A DNA stretch of 64,000 nt from Spirometra erinaceieuropaei (GCA_902702965.1 CACRXP010000050.1:145556-209555), one strand, 5' to 3'. Numbered from the stretch's first letter, positions 21,868 through 32,974 are shown. The notes: generated by a model not told the origin, from the sequence alone. A program made the numbers and translations.

Positions 21868-21917
21868 GTATGCTCGCCGCCTTGTCTTCTGATTACTGCA
21901 ATGGAAATTTTCGCAAA
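21868..21917. repeat. fragment of repeat 'Y' family
   Basis: TATGCTCGCCGCCTTGTCTT followed by TGATTACTGCAATGG and AAATTTTCGCAA parallels 3765-3806 and the reverse complement of 9720-9757. The lead-in TTCATGAGATA..GTCAC..ACTGTA also appears at 29311 and, more diverged, at 37368. Confidence 0.5.
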
Positions 21918-22479
21918 TATAAAATGTGGTCTTTTGCCTACCACAGTATAATTATCATTTTATTTCAGGGAAGTGAAAAGCAGATCAAACGTTCCAATTT
22001 TTATCTTGGCTTTGCTTCGGAAAAAATAAAGTACGCAGATTTTTATTATTGAATTACCTTATAAAAGCAATTTTGGAAGTAGAAACGTATTAGAGAAAGT
22101 TGCTTAACTAATTTATGGCATATTCATAGCCGACTTCCGTTGTATACGTTCACTTTTCCCGGCGACGGGGTTTCTTGTTTGAATGCTTCTACAAATATGG
22201 CCTAAACGGTCATTTACATTAGAAGAAATGTCTAAGCACTCACTAATTCGGTAAATGCTCCGAAAAATATCTTATTTTCTAGGGTTTGACAAACACATGG
22301 CACAGAGTCCTACTTTATAAGCAGTCTGTGAAAATCCTGAAAATCCTGATATATTGACAGCGATTTCAAGGATTATCTGAAATTCAGCATACCCCAACTC
22401 AGGAAAAAACTGTAAAGGAATTTGATGGAAGGAAAGTCCTCTTAATATACGGAAAATAATATGTTAATGAGCTTCAGAG
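21918..22479. other. no supported gene
   Basis: AT-rich. Nothing recognised. Confidence 0.5.
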
Positions 22480-22935
22480 TTTGCGAGCGTCTGCTATGCC
22501 AGTACCAGCAAACCATGGCCCTCGCATCCTGGGGTGGGCTGGCAATTCCCCGGTACCTGTTTCTCCGGCGGTAGATGTGTTTGCGTTCCCGCTGGGTATA
22601 CAGGTCGTGAACATGACTTCTCAGTCATTCGTGTCCTTTCTGCTGGTGTTATGCTTGGTCAAAATCCTGGTCTAGTGTTTATTGTGAACCAGAGGATGTG
22701 GAGTTGAGCGCCAAGGTGCGGTTTCAGCCGCGTCATCCGCCTGTTTCCCCTTCTTCGGTATTCTTGGCTCCTTCTTGACACCGGGTTCACGTGAAGAGGA
22801 GAAGTGCGGTAGACGCTGCATAAGTCTGTCCTACCTATAAACTAGTTCATGCGCAAGTCACCGTGTCTACTTTACCCTGCGGTGGAGCACACGGTGGACA
22901 TCGTCGGATGCGACGGTCGAACTAGCACAGTATGT
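22480..22935 (+). repeat. 3'-region fragment of the zinc-finger retroelement family
   Basis: Ordered matches to the reverse complement of 51970-52370 include AAAATCCTGGT, GAGCGCCAAGGTG, TTCTTGACACCGGG, GAGGAG, a TATAAAC box (CCTACCTATAAACTAG near 22835), CGCAAGTCACCG, and the common end GGTGGACATCGTCG followed by GACGGTCGAACT. It carries no coding part, as expected of an extremely 5'-truncated copy. Divergence from the other copies is moderate. Confidence 0.75.
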
Positions 22936-25388
22936 TTATGATTACACCCGCCGTTTCTATTCAAATTGACTAATCGCTGGCTCTCCTGTCAATGCGTGCT
23001 CTTATGAAAACTTTAATTCCAGTGACGTTCCTATCGACGAAATAAAATAGATTTCTGGTTGACTTAGTCAACAGCAACTCAAACAATGTAAAGACGGGAA
23101 AATTGAAGCTAATTCTTGTAGGATCGTCTTGGATCTAGACCCAAACAGTGGGTTGTGAGCTAACTGCAACATTTGACACACTTATTCTTCGAGGATATTT
23201 AAGTGTAAACTTTATAAAAGGACTATTTTCAAACGCTACCCTACGTGTTATTTTATTTACTCAGTTGTTTTCATAGACAATTCTTCCGCGCTCCCAAAAA
23301 TTAAGGTGCTCACTTACAACAATTTTTAGCATTTTCGAAATTTCCGCCTTTCCAAAAAGTCGTTATGGCTGCACAACATAACATTAATTTTGATGTGTCT
23401 CTTATGTTTTCAGTTTCCTTAAAGTCTTTTATTATTGTTTCGGAGTTTATACCAATATTTGTATGCCGGTTTGCAAGTAACTAGTTATTTTTCACACAAT
23501 TAGGCACACTTCATTAGTTACCAAATTCAGTGTATGTGTGAGCGTCTGAGATAGTGTGCATATGTATACATATATTTTAGTACGGATGAAAAACATAAGA
23601 CCACTTGAAAGTTGACAAAATAACAACTATTTTTATTGGTAAGTGTCTCAGTTCAAACCGCTTTATTTAAAATCTTTGTAAGTCATCTAATTTGGTAGGA
23701 AAGGGACATAGTAAAAACTCAACGAGAAGAGTCGTTTGTCAACACCTTTTTCACTGTACAACTAAAAGAACATTTTTATTGATTACTGCTCACTCTTTCT
23801 TTACAATATCTTTTTTTAAAAATATAAAGTGTTAAGGCAAATTTTATGAAAGATGAACTTGCTTTCTCTTCAACATTTAGCAACTTATTCGAAAAACCTT
23901 CTTTGCATTTTCTAACAAATTCAGTAGTCATTTGACCAACGGCACAGTGTCAGTAGCTGAAACTGGTTGTATATGTTCCTAATGTGTTTTGTTTTGCTTG
24001 AAAACGGTTTCTATACTAATGTTCAGGAATAAAATAGCTTCAAATCGGATAAAAACAGAAAATGTGACTCAATGCAATCAGCAAACTTTTGTTTGAAATT
24101 CGGAACCAACAGGTTTCTCAAGTAAAAGAAGAATATTTTAGGGGTTGAATTTTTAAACTTATTTTGAATCCCCCTCAAACGTTAAAATGTCCAGCTAGTG
24201 TGGCGTTAAAAACACCCTTCCAAGAATGGTCGCGTCCCGAAGTATGCAATTAACCGGGCCTATTGCTCGCGTAAATACAAAAATTTGAACACAAATAATT
24301 CGTTTACTTAGGAAAATTCTAGTGGGGTCAAAAGGGAAAATGCACTTACTCAAGGTAACGGAAAGCCAATATACATGACATGTAACACGGCGAATAAACT
24401 GCTCGTATTTAGACCACTTCGAACTACCACACTTTTTCCCATGTTTATAATTGTTATGAAAAGAGAGCTGAGGCAAGTATGTCTTTCCTAATTGCCTTCA
24501 GTAAGGTCAAACAGCCCCATTCAATCCTTTGAAAATCGCAAGACTGAATTCATGTTTTTTATGTATGTTCATTTGCATATTTGCTCAGAGTTCAAATAAA
24601 GCGCGTTGGCGTTTATTACCGGTTGACTTAAGCGCACAAGCAGAAGTGAGCGCAACCCAATTTTCAACCCGAACACCCCATTCGTTTTAAAATGTATGGC
24701 GGCAGAAATAAGCTACGAGCTGAAAAACTTATTTTTTATTCACATAGTTGAGAACGTAGTCCCACTATGCCACAAGGCATTCACCAGTTTTTATTTTTTA
24801 CTCATTAAACGATACAGTACATGAACTAAATCAGAAACCACTTGAAAATTTGAACAAAAGACTAATAAAATCAGAGTCTGTCCCCGATGCATCAGCCAAA
24901 ACACGATAAAATGTGTGATATTTAGTTAAATGAAGCCCCACACGAATAATCGGAAATCCTATTAATTTTGGTTATAACGACTTTGCAGAAAAGGAACCTC
25001 AGAAAGCGCGAAAATGCATTAAGGTTAGCATAGTTTATTTGTAAAAGTACGTAGTGGGGAGTAAACAAAACAGCGCATTGCACCCATGTCTATAAACATT
25101 TAAGGTAATCTTTGGAGTCTTCACTCTTCAAGAAGTCACACACCGTGGAGTATGATTGACAGTCCACCGCTTAGGTTTGAGAGAGGTTTTTCAAACTTAC
25201 ATAAAGGAAGTTGGGTAAACGTTTTTCGGTTTCGCACAGTTTGAAATTCGGCCGGTCAAAGTCAAGAAGACCATATTTGTTTTTTTTTCGGCTGGGGAAT
25301 TTGCAATAATAAAACCTCTAGTGTGTTCGCATGTCAAGGGGACAGTAGATGACTAAGAAATAAGAATGCAATTCGCAGACGCAGTCAC
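22936..25388. other. no supported gene
   Basis: AT-rich DNA without a recognised gene, RNA or repeat. Confidence 0.55.
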
Positions 25389-25547
25389 CTGCGCACCGCT
25401 GGTTGTGCACCAAAAGAGCTGTTCTTCCGTAAGACCGCCGTCCGTTTTCTGGTCCCTGTAGAGTAACTTGAATCAAAAGTCCCCGTAAACTATCCGTGAA
25501 TACCTTGTGGTATTTGGTAGTCTCAGCCAATGGCTCCGAAAGATAGG
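25389..25547 (-). CDS. candidate internal exon, unknown protein
   Basis: On the minus strand a 53-codon stretch is bounded by AACAAAACAG (acceptor before 25547) and GCGCAG|GTGACT (donor after 25389). Both are acceptable splice signals. The translation (including SLRGLLIQVTLQGPE and RTALLVHNQRCAG) is compositionally protein-like but matches no family I know. No adjoining exons were found, and the frame stays open beyond the donor to a stop at 25318. It could be a chance frame. The call rests on splice signals and composition only. Confidence 0.28.
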
Positions 25548-28137
25548 CTGTTTTGTTTGCAGTTGCCAAAACTTTATAAATAGGACGATTCCCGAAAGAA
25601 TCTGCTTATGTACTGAGTACGTGAACGCTATCTTTTCCGTAGGCGACAGTCTGTGTTCCATTTGCATGGTTGCACATGGTTGCAGCCAAATGGGCAGTCT
25701 ATTCTTACGAGTTTTCAAGTTAGGAAGGGCTTTACTGGAGCATTCATAGACGAATCGCCACGCTCGTCAACCTCTTTTGCAGTGAAATCAAAGGAGTAAT
25801 ATAAACATGGTGTCAGTTCAGTGCATACTTCACTGGCGATATTGAAACCTCTCCTGCCGCAACGGGAACAAACCCCTCTGTTTTTGCTTTGTAAACGTCC
25901 CCATCTTCTCCTCTTTCCTCTGGGCCACGTTTTACGATTAGAAGTTAGCTACAGAGTAGTAATTAGGACAACATTTGTCAGTTGGCCAAATGAGTATAAT
26001 TCCTGTTTCCAAATTACGCCCTATCTAAAAATAAACAGGAAACAGTGTGTTTGGCTACAAAAGTAGAACATAAACTGGGTAATAGGCAGTTAGGCATTAT
26101 GAAGTTAGTCATAAAATATTCTTCGGCGTCCAAACGTCGAAAAATAAAGGGAAGAAAAAATCATTTTTGATGTTTATACATGTTAAAGACAAAAATGCAC
26201 TAATTTCAGAGTAAAATTTCCAAAGAATAGACAGCGTTTATTTTTCTGGAGGCACTATGGCTTTTTTTTTCTTGTCTTCCTTAATTTCACGGACTAAGAC
26301 TGAATTTCAAGTTAACAGAGGTTATTCTGTTAAAGTCACTTTGGTAATTTTGATGGCTTCTACTGAAAACTGCACTTAAACGTGGAGACGCGGCCTATGG
26401 CAGTTAGTAGCTAAAAGCTGTCCACATAAAAAGCATAAACGCATACCGTGACTTTCAATACGATCCTTGTGTCCTGTTTATAGATGTCCCCGGTGTTCGT
26501 ATGAGAGGTACAGCTACGCGAAACCATCGACAGTGTTTCGTCTTGAAGAATGTTCGATTTATTTGCAGTTCATTCCTGGTGATTCGCATAATGCCCCCCT
26601 AGCCAGCTGAGTGTGGACGGAGGCCACATAGGACCCGACTTTAATTTACAAAGTAATATCACTTAAACAAAGTGTCATGCATAGCCGAGAACTCAATCAC
26701 GAGTTTGTCTTGAACTGCGCAATAGCCAAATGCGAAATAAACTGATTGCTAGTTAACGCCATTCAGTTAAACTAATAGTTAAAATCGGTCAGGTTTGCTT
26801 TAGTCAATGTTGTCGTCCATATAATTCATAGTTTTGTACTACAGGTCGTCTAAATCATTTCTAACATTCTGTTTACTCGTCCGCTACAAGACAGGTTCGA
26901 TTGTAAAATCAGTTCAGTTCAGTTCTCATAGACGTTCACGGATGTTAGCATATTGTTCGATTTCTTGTAAACTTGAATTTTCGAAAAGCGTTTGTACATA
27001 ATGTGCGCAAAATGGCGTTCTGAGGTAAGTTTGATTTCAATTATTTTCACACGGACTATATGAAGGGTTGGTTTTATGCCGGATATTCGACCAATAACAC
27101 TATGGCTTATTTATCATAAATTGTTTGCTGAAAGTTGAGTGAACTTAAGTGGCATTTTTAAAGGGAACCAAACAGAGAATCTTCGCTGTTTGTTACCCTT
27201 CTCGAAAGTTATCGCACAGAATCCGCAAATTCTTAGTGTATTTCAAGTGAAGACAGCCGAGCGAACGTGGTTCATCTTCGAAACCCAAAGTTGCTGTTCA
27301 GAGGAACTAATCGATCTGGGATATATTTCCGCGGACTTCATAATCCGAGAATATGTAAGAAGTATTTAGATCAAGTAACCTGAAAGCGAAAAATGTCCGC
27401 ATCTCTAAAATAAAGCAAATGGCGTGAAGTTTCAACGGTAAGGACAAACCTATTGTGCATTGTCTTTGAATTGCCCTACTGTAAAAGAGAAGAGCCGAAT
27501 GAGTGGCAAATAGCTACTGTCTTTGTCAAATCTCCCTCCTCTGTTGTTAATCACACATGACGATCTCAATGGTTCATTTTTACTCTTCCGATTTTGTGAA
27601 AATTTGCAATATTGTTTTTAGAGTGTAAATATACATCCAAGGCAGTCTTGACACGTGGGACAGAAACCGTTTGGGCAGAGAGTTTGGTAACAGTTTGCTA
27701 AAAATGGTCAAATTCGCGCTTACTAAATCCCAAGTAAAAAATCTGGGTTAAATTCTGCCCTCCACAGGCTAGCCGGCCAACCTGAATTTTGCTGCCTACT
27801 TAAAACCAGGATTTTCAATTTCAGGTTTAACTCCAGTAGATGACACATCTAATGAAATTTTAACATAAATTCTAAAGTATGCTTTTGACTAGAAGGATTG
27901 CGCTGCAATATTTAATGTCGCGGAGCATATGCTCGAGATGATTCCGTCATACCAGGATGCGGATTTTTTTAGTGTACCTCTTTTCGGACGCCTGTAACAC
28001 TACACACGGTAAATATAACTACTTACTACTACTTCATCAATTTTTGATGCCTTTAAAAATTAAGATGCATTTTTCAAAAAGCTTAAAAAATATCCCTTTT
28101 CATACACATTTAGTAGTGAATCACGCTGTCATCAAAT
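25548..28137. other. no supported gene
   Basis: AT-rich DNA. The open frames here (for example 27139-27369 plus) show no domain or splice pattern that I trust. Confidence 0.55.
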
Positions 28138-28260
28138 TTTATACTAGTACCACCAAAGACAAGGAAGACTGGAATGGCCATTTCGGGCTTATAAGTCGTC
28201 GTCAACCAGTCATACCTAACCCCAAAGTGTGGAACACCCGAGGCTCGAACTCGCGACCTA
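28138..28260 (-). mobile_element. tRNA-derived SINE, 5'-truncated, inverted copy (A1)
   Basis: Read on the minus strand it runs from a tRNA B-box-like GAGTTCGAGCCTC, through a short spacer, to a hammerhead-like module (28167-28211) and a TTGTCTTTG-containing tail. The A-box half of the tRNA head is missing. It lies head to head with copy A2 and matches copy B over its whole length. Confidence 0.8.
28167..28211 (-). ncRNA. candidate hammerhead ribozyme in SINE copy A1
   Basis: On the minus strand: GACTGG (28211-28206), TTGACGA, a stem-II stretch GACTTATAAGCC, then CGAA, the palindrome ATGGCCAT (28081+ equivalent 28074-28081 offset within 28174-28181), T, CCAGTC (28172-28167). GACTGG and CCAGTC form stem I. 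In hammerhead terms the core is (C)UGANGA...GAAA with cleavage expected after the U before CCAGUC. This copy has T for the first core C and one stem-II mismatch, so it is probably inactive. See copies A2 and B for the family pattern. Confidence 0.5.
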
Positions 28261-28392
28261 GGGTGTTTTACACTTGGGGATTGGTTATTACTGACTGACG
28301 ACGGCTAATAAGTCAGAAATGGCCATTCCAGTCTCCAGTGAGTTCCGTAAGAACGATCGATGGGCGCCCCCTACCATTACATATTCTCGATC
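28261..28392 (+). mobile_element. tRNA-derived SINE, 5'-truncated copy (A2)
   Basis: It matches copy B from just after the tRNA head through the hammerhead-like module and then, after an internal deletion of about 95 bp, the distal tail GTGAGTTCCGTAAGAACGAT and CCCCTACCATTACATATTCT. It abuts A1 in opposite orientation, so A1 and A2 could pair in a transcript. Confidence 0.75.
28295..28333 (+). ncRNA. candidate hammerhead ribozyme in SINE copy A2
   Basis: CTGACGA (28295-28301) is followed by a short stem-II hairpin (GGCT..AGTC, 28303-28314), GAA (28316-28318), the self-complementary ATGGCCAT (28319-28326), T, and CCAGTC (28328-28333). The core CUGANGA and GAAA and the palindromic stem III are intact. 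The upstream stem-I strand has decayed to TACTGA. Confidence 0.55.
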
Positions 28393-28402
28393 GAAACCGA
28401 CA

Positions 28403-28697
28403 CGGCAACGGGCTCGTGGCATAGCGGTTAGAGGCGTGGACTTTTAACTAACAGGTCGCGATTTCGAGCTTCAGGTCTTCCACTCTTGGGGGTTGGGTAT
28501 GACTGGCTGACGACGGCTAATAAGCCAGAAACGGCCATTCCAGTCTCCCTTGTCTTTGTCGGTAATAACATACTGCCTATATCATAAGCCGCTATGCGGC
28601 TACTGGTTGGGCCTGAGAGAGAGCCCGTAAGGCACAACGGAACGAGTGAGTTCCGCAAGAACGATCGGTAACCGTCCCCTACCAAATTGTATACTCG
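28403..28697 (+). mobile_element. tRNA-Lys-derived SINE, most complete copy (B)
   Basis: The head resembles a tRNA: A box TGGCATAGCGGTT (28417-28429), an anticodon-loop region ACTTTTAA (28440-28447, consistent with Lys-UUU), and a weak B box ATTTCGAGCTT (28461-28471). These would form an internal RNA polymerase III promoter. The body carries a hammerhead-like module (28501-28545), then CCTTGTCTTTGTCGG, a GCCGC/GCGGC mini-hairpin near 28590, and a distal tail (28646-28697) shared with copy A2. Related decayed tails lie at 39430 and 48250. SINEs are mobilised by a partner retrotransposon; the partner is not identified here. Confidence 0.78.
28501..28545 (+). ncRNA. candidate hammerhead ribozyme in SINE copy B
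   Basis: Stem I strand GACTGG (28501-28506), core CTGACGA (28507-28513), stem II GGCT-AATA-AGCC (28515-28526), core GAAA (28528-28531), short stem III CGGCCAT (28532-28538), then T at the expected cleavage position (28539) and the second stem I strand CCAGTC (28540-28545). All core residues of a hammerhead (CUGANGA and GAAA) are present and the stem-I strands are exactly complementary. The closing pair of stem II is C-A, which is non-canonical. Stem III has one mismatch here but is a perfect loop-less palindrome (ATGGCCAT) in copies A1 and A2. Small hammerheads with minimal, self-complementary stem III that act as dimers are known in association with Penelope-like elements, and schistosomes have hammerhead-bearing SINE-like repeats. 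Confidence 0.62.
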
Positions 28698-29422
28698 AAG
28701 ATAGGACAAGTTCAGGTTTTAAAAAGCTTTTTAATTAAGCGATTTTTGTGAAATCATGAAATTTCCCTTTAAGTATCGTTCGTTTATTAACATTTTCTGT
28801 GGATTTTACCTGTCCAATGTAAGATCTCCAATGCGTTAGGTGGCGCTTTCTTAACGGCTTACTGAAATGCATGATTTTCCTTAAATGAAGAATTTACAAC
28901 CCGCTGCCTATAAACCTTAAACGCAAACGCAGTGGCACGACAAGTATGAATTCATTGGGAAGTTGAACGCATTTTTAAAACTTGAAGACACCCTATCTTC
29001 GAGTAAAAATTTCCAGGAGAAGACATGAGTTTCTACCATATAAGAGCTTGAAAGGGTATTTCTGACACGTTATCTACAAAATATATTAAAACTTTAAAGG
29101 TGTCGTTAATAAATAAAAGCCCATATTGCTCAGATGGTCATTGTTACGTAATATAACTTTCCCATGCTGCCGGACCGACGTATATTAAAAAGTCTCTATA
29201 CTTGTGTGACGGAAATATCTTAAAAATTTTGCAATATAATGGTTATTATTAAAACCGCTTAACTGACCCATAGCAACCGAAAATATATTTCAGAACTGAC
29301 GTTAACGTTTCATGAGATACGTCACCTACTGTAAGTTCACACAGTTCAGTGTTTCCAACAACTTCCCTCTTGCCAGTCATTTGTACATGCAGTTGAAATT
29401 CCAGTCTTGTAAGAGCTGATGA
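28698..29422. other. no supported gene
   Basis: AT-rich. A short phrase at 29311-29340 (TTCATGAGATACGTCACC) is shared with 21848 and suggests a repeat remnant. Confidence 0.5.
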
Positions 29423-29800
29423 TTACATATCGTCAATTCTTAATGTTACCGGTTTCACAGATGATAGGAACTGCTGGGACTCTCCAGTTAAAGAAGCAAT
29501 TTCTGTTGGAATCTTCCTGCTGCTCACTGTACCCGGAGGCAATGTAGTCGAATGTGCGCCTGTGCGTGACAGTCGCTGAACCCGGAAATGCGAATTTTTA
29601 CGAGCGCAGGTCATGGTTGCCTGATCCTGTGGCAACTGATTTTGCGTAATTTGCATTTTTAGACATAGAAATGCGGATCTAGGATCTGAAAAGCGTTCAT
29701 AATCCGTAATACCTGGCTGAAGTAATATTGTAGAACGAAATAGCTCTTTTGTGTCTGGATCGAGATCGGTTTTTGCCAGCTTCCTCTCTGACAAAGACAA
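29423..29800 (-). CDS. candidate exon(s), unknown protein
   Basis: The minus-strand frame is open for 125 codons with a protein-like composition (KTDLDPDTKELFRSTILLQ, then ITDYERFSDPRSAFLCLKM). A good acceptor, CTTGTTTGTCTTTGTCAG, precedes RKLAKTD at about 29795. A possible donor (CTC|GTAAAA) follows at about 29600. If it is not used, the frame runs to a stop at 29423. I recognise no domain. Other plausible minus-strand exons lie just upstream (about 30000-30090 and 30760-30990), so this may be the 3' part of one multi-exon gene. It could also be a decayed gene, because no single exon is decisive. Confidence 0.35.
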   Translation of the reverse strand: MSLSERKLAKTDLDPDTKELFRSTILLQPGITDYERFSDPRSAFLCLKMQITQNQLPQDQATMTCARKNSHFRVQRLSRTGAHSTTLPPGTVSSRKIPTEIASLTGESQQFLSSVKPVTLRIDDM

Positions 29801-29967
29801 ACAAGTTGGCGATTGGTTTTCTGTGTGATCTTATAACTAATCGGCTACTTTGCCATTCTCTATTGTAGGACGAAGACAAGTAGAGAAACACTGAGAAAGA
29901 CTGGTGAGGCACAGGCTTGCTACTTTCCGTTCACCTACAGGTTCACCAAAATGTACTCGGTGTCTTC

Positions 29968-30090
29968 CACCGCACAGGAGTTTGCAGTAGATACTGAAAT
30001 ATATGAGGCAGTAATTCCAATTGTTACACTCACTAATGTGCGGGCAGGTTCGCTTAACTGAAATGAACTACCGAACAACGCAGAGATGAC
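29968..30090 (-). CDS. candidate small exon upstream of 29423-29800
   Basis: On the minus strand an acceptor-like CGGTAGTTCATTTCAG is followed by about 40 open codons (LSEPARTLVSVTIGITASYI, then VSTANSCAVEDTEYILVNL). The frame closes at a TAG inside CCTGTAGGTG, which also offers a GTAGGT donor. The alternating polar and hydrophobic pattern suggests beta strands. It has the same strand and spacing as the neighbouring candidates, which favours one gene. The exact ends are uncertain. Confidence 0.3.
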
Positions 30091-30759
30091 ACAATTCCTT
30101 CTATATAGTTGCATAAATTGTTTCTGTTGAGGGAGGCCTGAGTACCAGGTTCAGGACAGTAACGGCAACTCCGGCAAAATCGACTTTACAGAAATGTTCT
30201 TAGCTAAACAGGATTTCAAGCAGGCATTGTTCTGGGGATGTTTCGCGGGTAAAATTTTGCCTGATAACAAATGATTTTGAGTCAGAGGATGCCACTGGAA
30301 TGACATTTGAAAAGATAAATTCAAGATTAGTTTAACCCGCTGTCGAATTCTGCCTTTTTTATTTGCGGGAATACTTAATGAATGTCAAGTGATATTTCTC
30401 CAGTGCGCACAAAGAAGCGCCAAAGAGCTCCCACAAAATACCATCGATATTTCTGGAATTTTAAAAAATGCAGTAGCCCCACTTTTCAAACAAATTTTTC
30501 AGGACAGTGTCGCTTTCTATGTTTATGATATTGTCCATTATCACAGAAATGGATAAAGCTGCAGCATTTTGATGACCATTTGATTCTGAATGGCATTTTC
30601 TGAGAGAGGCAAATGCCTGATTTGAAGACCAGCACGACAGAGTGGTTAAGGCGCCTTGAAATAATGTTCCCCATCCACCTGCCCTGTCGCCACCCCTTAG
30701 TTGTCTAACCATCTCCAATGGTTATTTAAGGACTTAGTAGGCTTTAAAATGTCTCGGTG

Positions 30760-30990
30760 CGTACTGCAGGAGTCTCTTTGACCCCTGTCCCTGAAATGGA
30801 ATTATGTTATTTTGTCTTCCCTCTTCTAGCTGGAACGTCATTTCCACCGCGATCTCATACGCGCACACTTCCGGACAAAGAATAATGTTCATTCGGCAAA
30901 AAAAGGATAGACCCAGTACTACAAGTCTTGCCTCAAAGCGGGTTGCCATCGGCTCGTCGAGCACGCGAAGCCATGAACGTTGAATTGCCC
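30760..30990 (-). CDS. candidate exon with ASH/MSP-like domain end
   Basis: On the minus strand an open frame reads RMNIILCPEVCAYEIAVEMT followed by FQLEEGRQNNIIPFQGQG. The pattern 'Y-x-hydrophobic strand, short charged turn, I-P-F-x-G-x-G' is how ASH/MSP-type immunoglobulin-like domains end in Hydin-like ciliary and flagellar proteins. That is a family resemblance seen by eye, not a proven match. A GT donor (CTGCA|GTACGC) would follow at about 30775. Acceptor candidates include the AG after CTTTGTCCGGA. A further open piece in the same frame at 30461-30718 could be another exon. If the candidates at 29.4-31.0 kb are one gene, it would run on the minus strand with short introns. Confidence 0.33.
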
Positions 30991-30999
30991 TCAACTGGA

Positions 31000-32015
31000 A
31001 GCACCCCTCTCATGAAACCAAGATGTAGGAGCGAACTATCAACTGGTCCAGTTAAGTACATATATGGACAATAAGGACAGAAGAAAGGAGGAAAATGACT
31101 TTTCACTGAGGCTCTAGAATCACAGAAATTGTGAAAAAGTATGAAAGAAGTGTATGAAAAGGAAACTAAGCTCGCTGTCAAGATCCTATGACAACAGAAG
31201 GTAAGAATATTTAAAGGAATAGAAATTTGACTATGGTTTATAAGAAGAAGATGCAATCACTGGAACAAGAAGTCTATTAGCCATGGTTTAATGTGTAACG
31301 GAGACCTTTTTAAAAACTCATACCTACTTCTCACACAACTTCAATCAGAGTACGTTCTCCAGTTTTCATCAACTGCCTCACAGTTTTTGGCATTTTGAAG
31401 CCAAAACACCCACGACTGACGCAATGTTTCCTGTCCTCTTCATTGGGTTAGATATGACGGACAATAAAGATGAATGCCGGTAAGTGTGAAAGCTTAAACA
31501 GGCATATTTTTGTGGCGAATGACTCCCCATGAGACGTTATATTATTATCTAGTAAAGGGTCCCCCAGACGGCAGAAAGGTTCTTAAACGTCGTTTACGGA
31601 TAGAGCAACGTGACCGGGTGTACTCCGGTCACATTTGCTATTAGTAGTGAGGAAAGGTCATGAAAATACTGACCATCACTATCCAACTGTACACTATGTG
31701 GGAGGAAATTTTTTTCTTTCCCGTTTTCTCAAGATGATATTTGCCAACCTCAGTGCTTACTGTATACTCATTAAGTTCCAAATAGCTAGACGACGCAAAA
31801 GACATTGCAGCTGCAAATTTTCATCGGAGACACGGTGTACTGAAAGATATTTAAGTCATTCAGGTTTAAAAGGATAATTAGCTCCTGTTAATTAGACCTT
31901 TGGCAAAAGAGCACTCTAGTATTATAACTACAGGGCAGATCTAAATACAGGTAGACATTTCAATCAGAGCTGAGAGAGAAGCAAACTGTGCACAGTCTAG
32001 ATGCGCGCACTTCCG
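31000..32015. other. no supported gene
   Basis: No convincing exon or repeat was found. The last few bases before the assembly gap (GATGCGCGCACTTCCG) turn GC-rich. Confidence 0.45.
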
Positions 32016-32974
32016 NNNNNNNNNNNNNNNNNNNNNNNNNNNNNNNNNNNNNNNNNNNNNNNNNNNNNNNNNNNNNNNNNNNNNNNNNNNNNNNNNNNNN
32101 NNNNNNNNNNNNNNNNNNNNNNNNNNNNNNNNNNNNNNNNNNNNNNNNNNNNNNNNNNNNNNNNNNNNNNNNNNNNNNNNNNNNNNNNNNNNNNNNNNNN
32201 NNNNNNNNNNNNNNNNNNNNNNNNNNNNNNNNNNNNNNNNNNNNNNNNNNNNNNNNNNNNNNNNNNNNNNNNNNNNNNNNNNNNNNNNNNNNNNNNNNNN
32301 NNNNNNNNNNNNNNNNNNNNNNNNNNNNNNNNNNNNNNNNNNNNNNNNNNNNNNNNNNNNNNNNNNNNNNNNNNNNNNNNNNNNNNNNNNNNNNNNNNNN
32401 NNNNNNNNNNNNNNNNNNNNNNNNNNNNNNNNNNNNNNNNNNNNNNNNNNNNNNNNNNNNNNNNNNNNNNNNNNNNNNNNNNNNNNNNNNNNNNNNNNNN
32501 NNNNNNNNNNNNNNNNNNNNNNNNNNNNNNNNNNNNNNNNNNNNNNNNNNNNNNNNNNNNNNNNNNNNNNNNNNNNNNNNNNNNNNNNNNNNNNNNNNNN
32601 NNNNNNNNNNNNNNNNNNNNNNNNNNNNNNNNNNNNNNNNNNNNNNNNNNNNNNNNNNNNNNNNNNNNNNNNNNNNNNNNNNNNNNNNNNNNNNNNNNNN
32701 NNNNNNNNNNNNNNNNNNNNNNNNNNNNNNNNNNNNNNNNNNNNNNNNNNNNNNNNNNNNNNNNNNNNNNNNNNNNNNNNNNNNNNNNNNNNNNNNNNNN
32801 NNNNNNNNNNNNNNNNNNNNNNNNNNNNNNNNNNNNNNNNNNNNNNNNNNNNNNNNNNNNNNNNNNNNNNNNNNNNNNNNNNNNNNNNNNNNNNNNNNNN
32901 NNNNNNNNNNNNNNNNNNNNNNNNNNNNNNNNNNNNNNNNNNNNNNNNNNNNNNNNNNNNNNNNNNNNNNNNNN
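32016..32974. other. assembly gap, 959 N
   Basis: A run of N. Any reading frame reported across it is an artefact. The gap directly abuts a copy of the GC-rich zinc-finger retroelement tail, so the missing sequence is probably more of that repeat. Confidence 1.
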
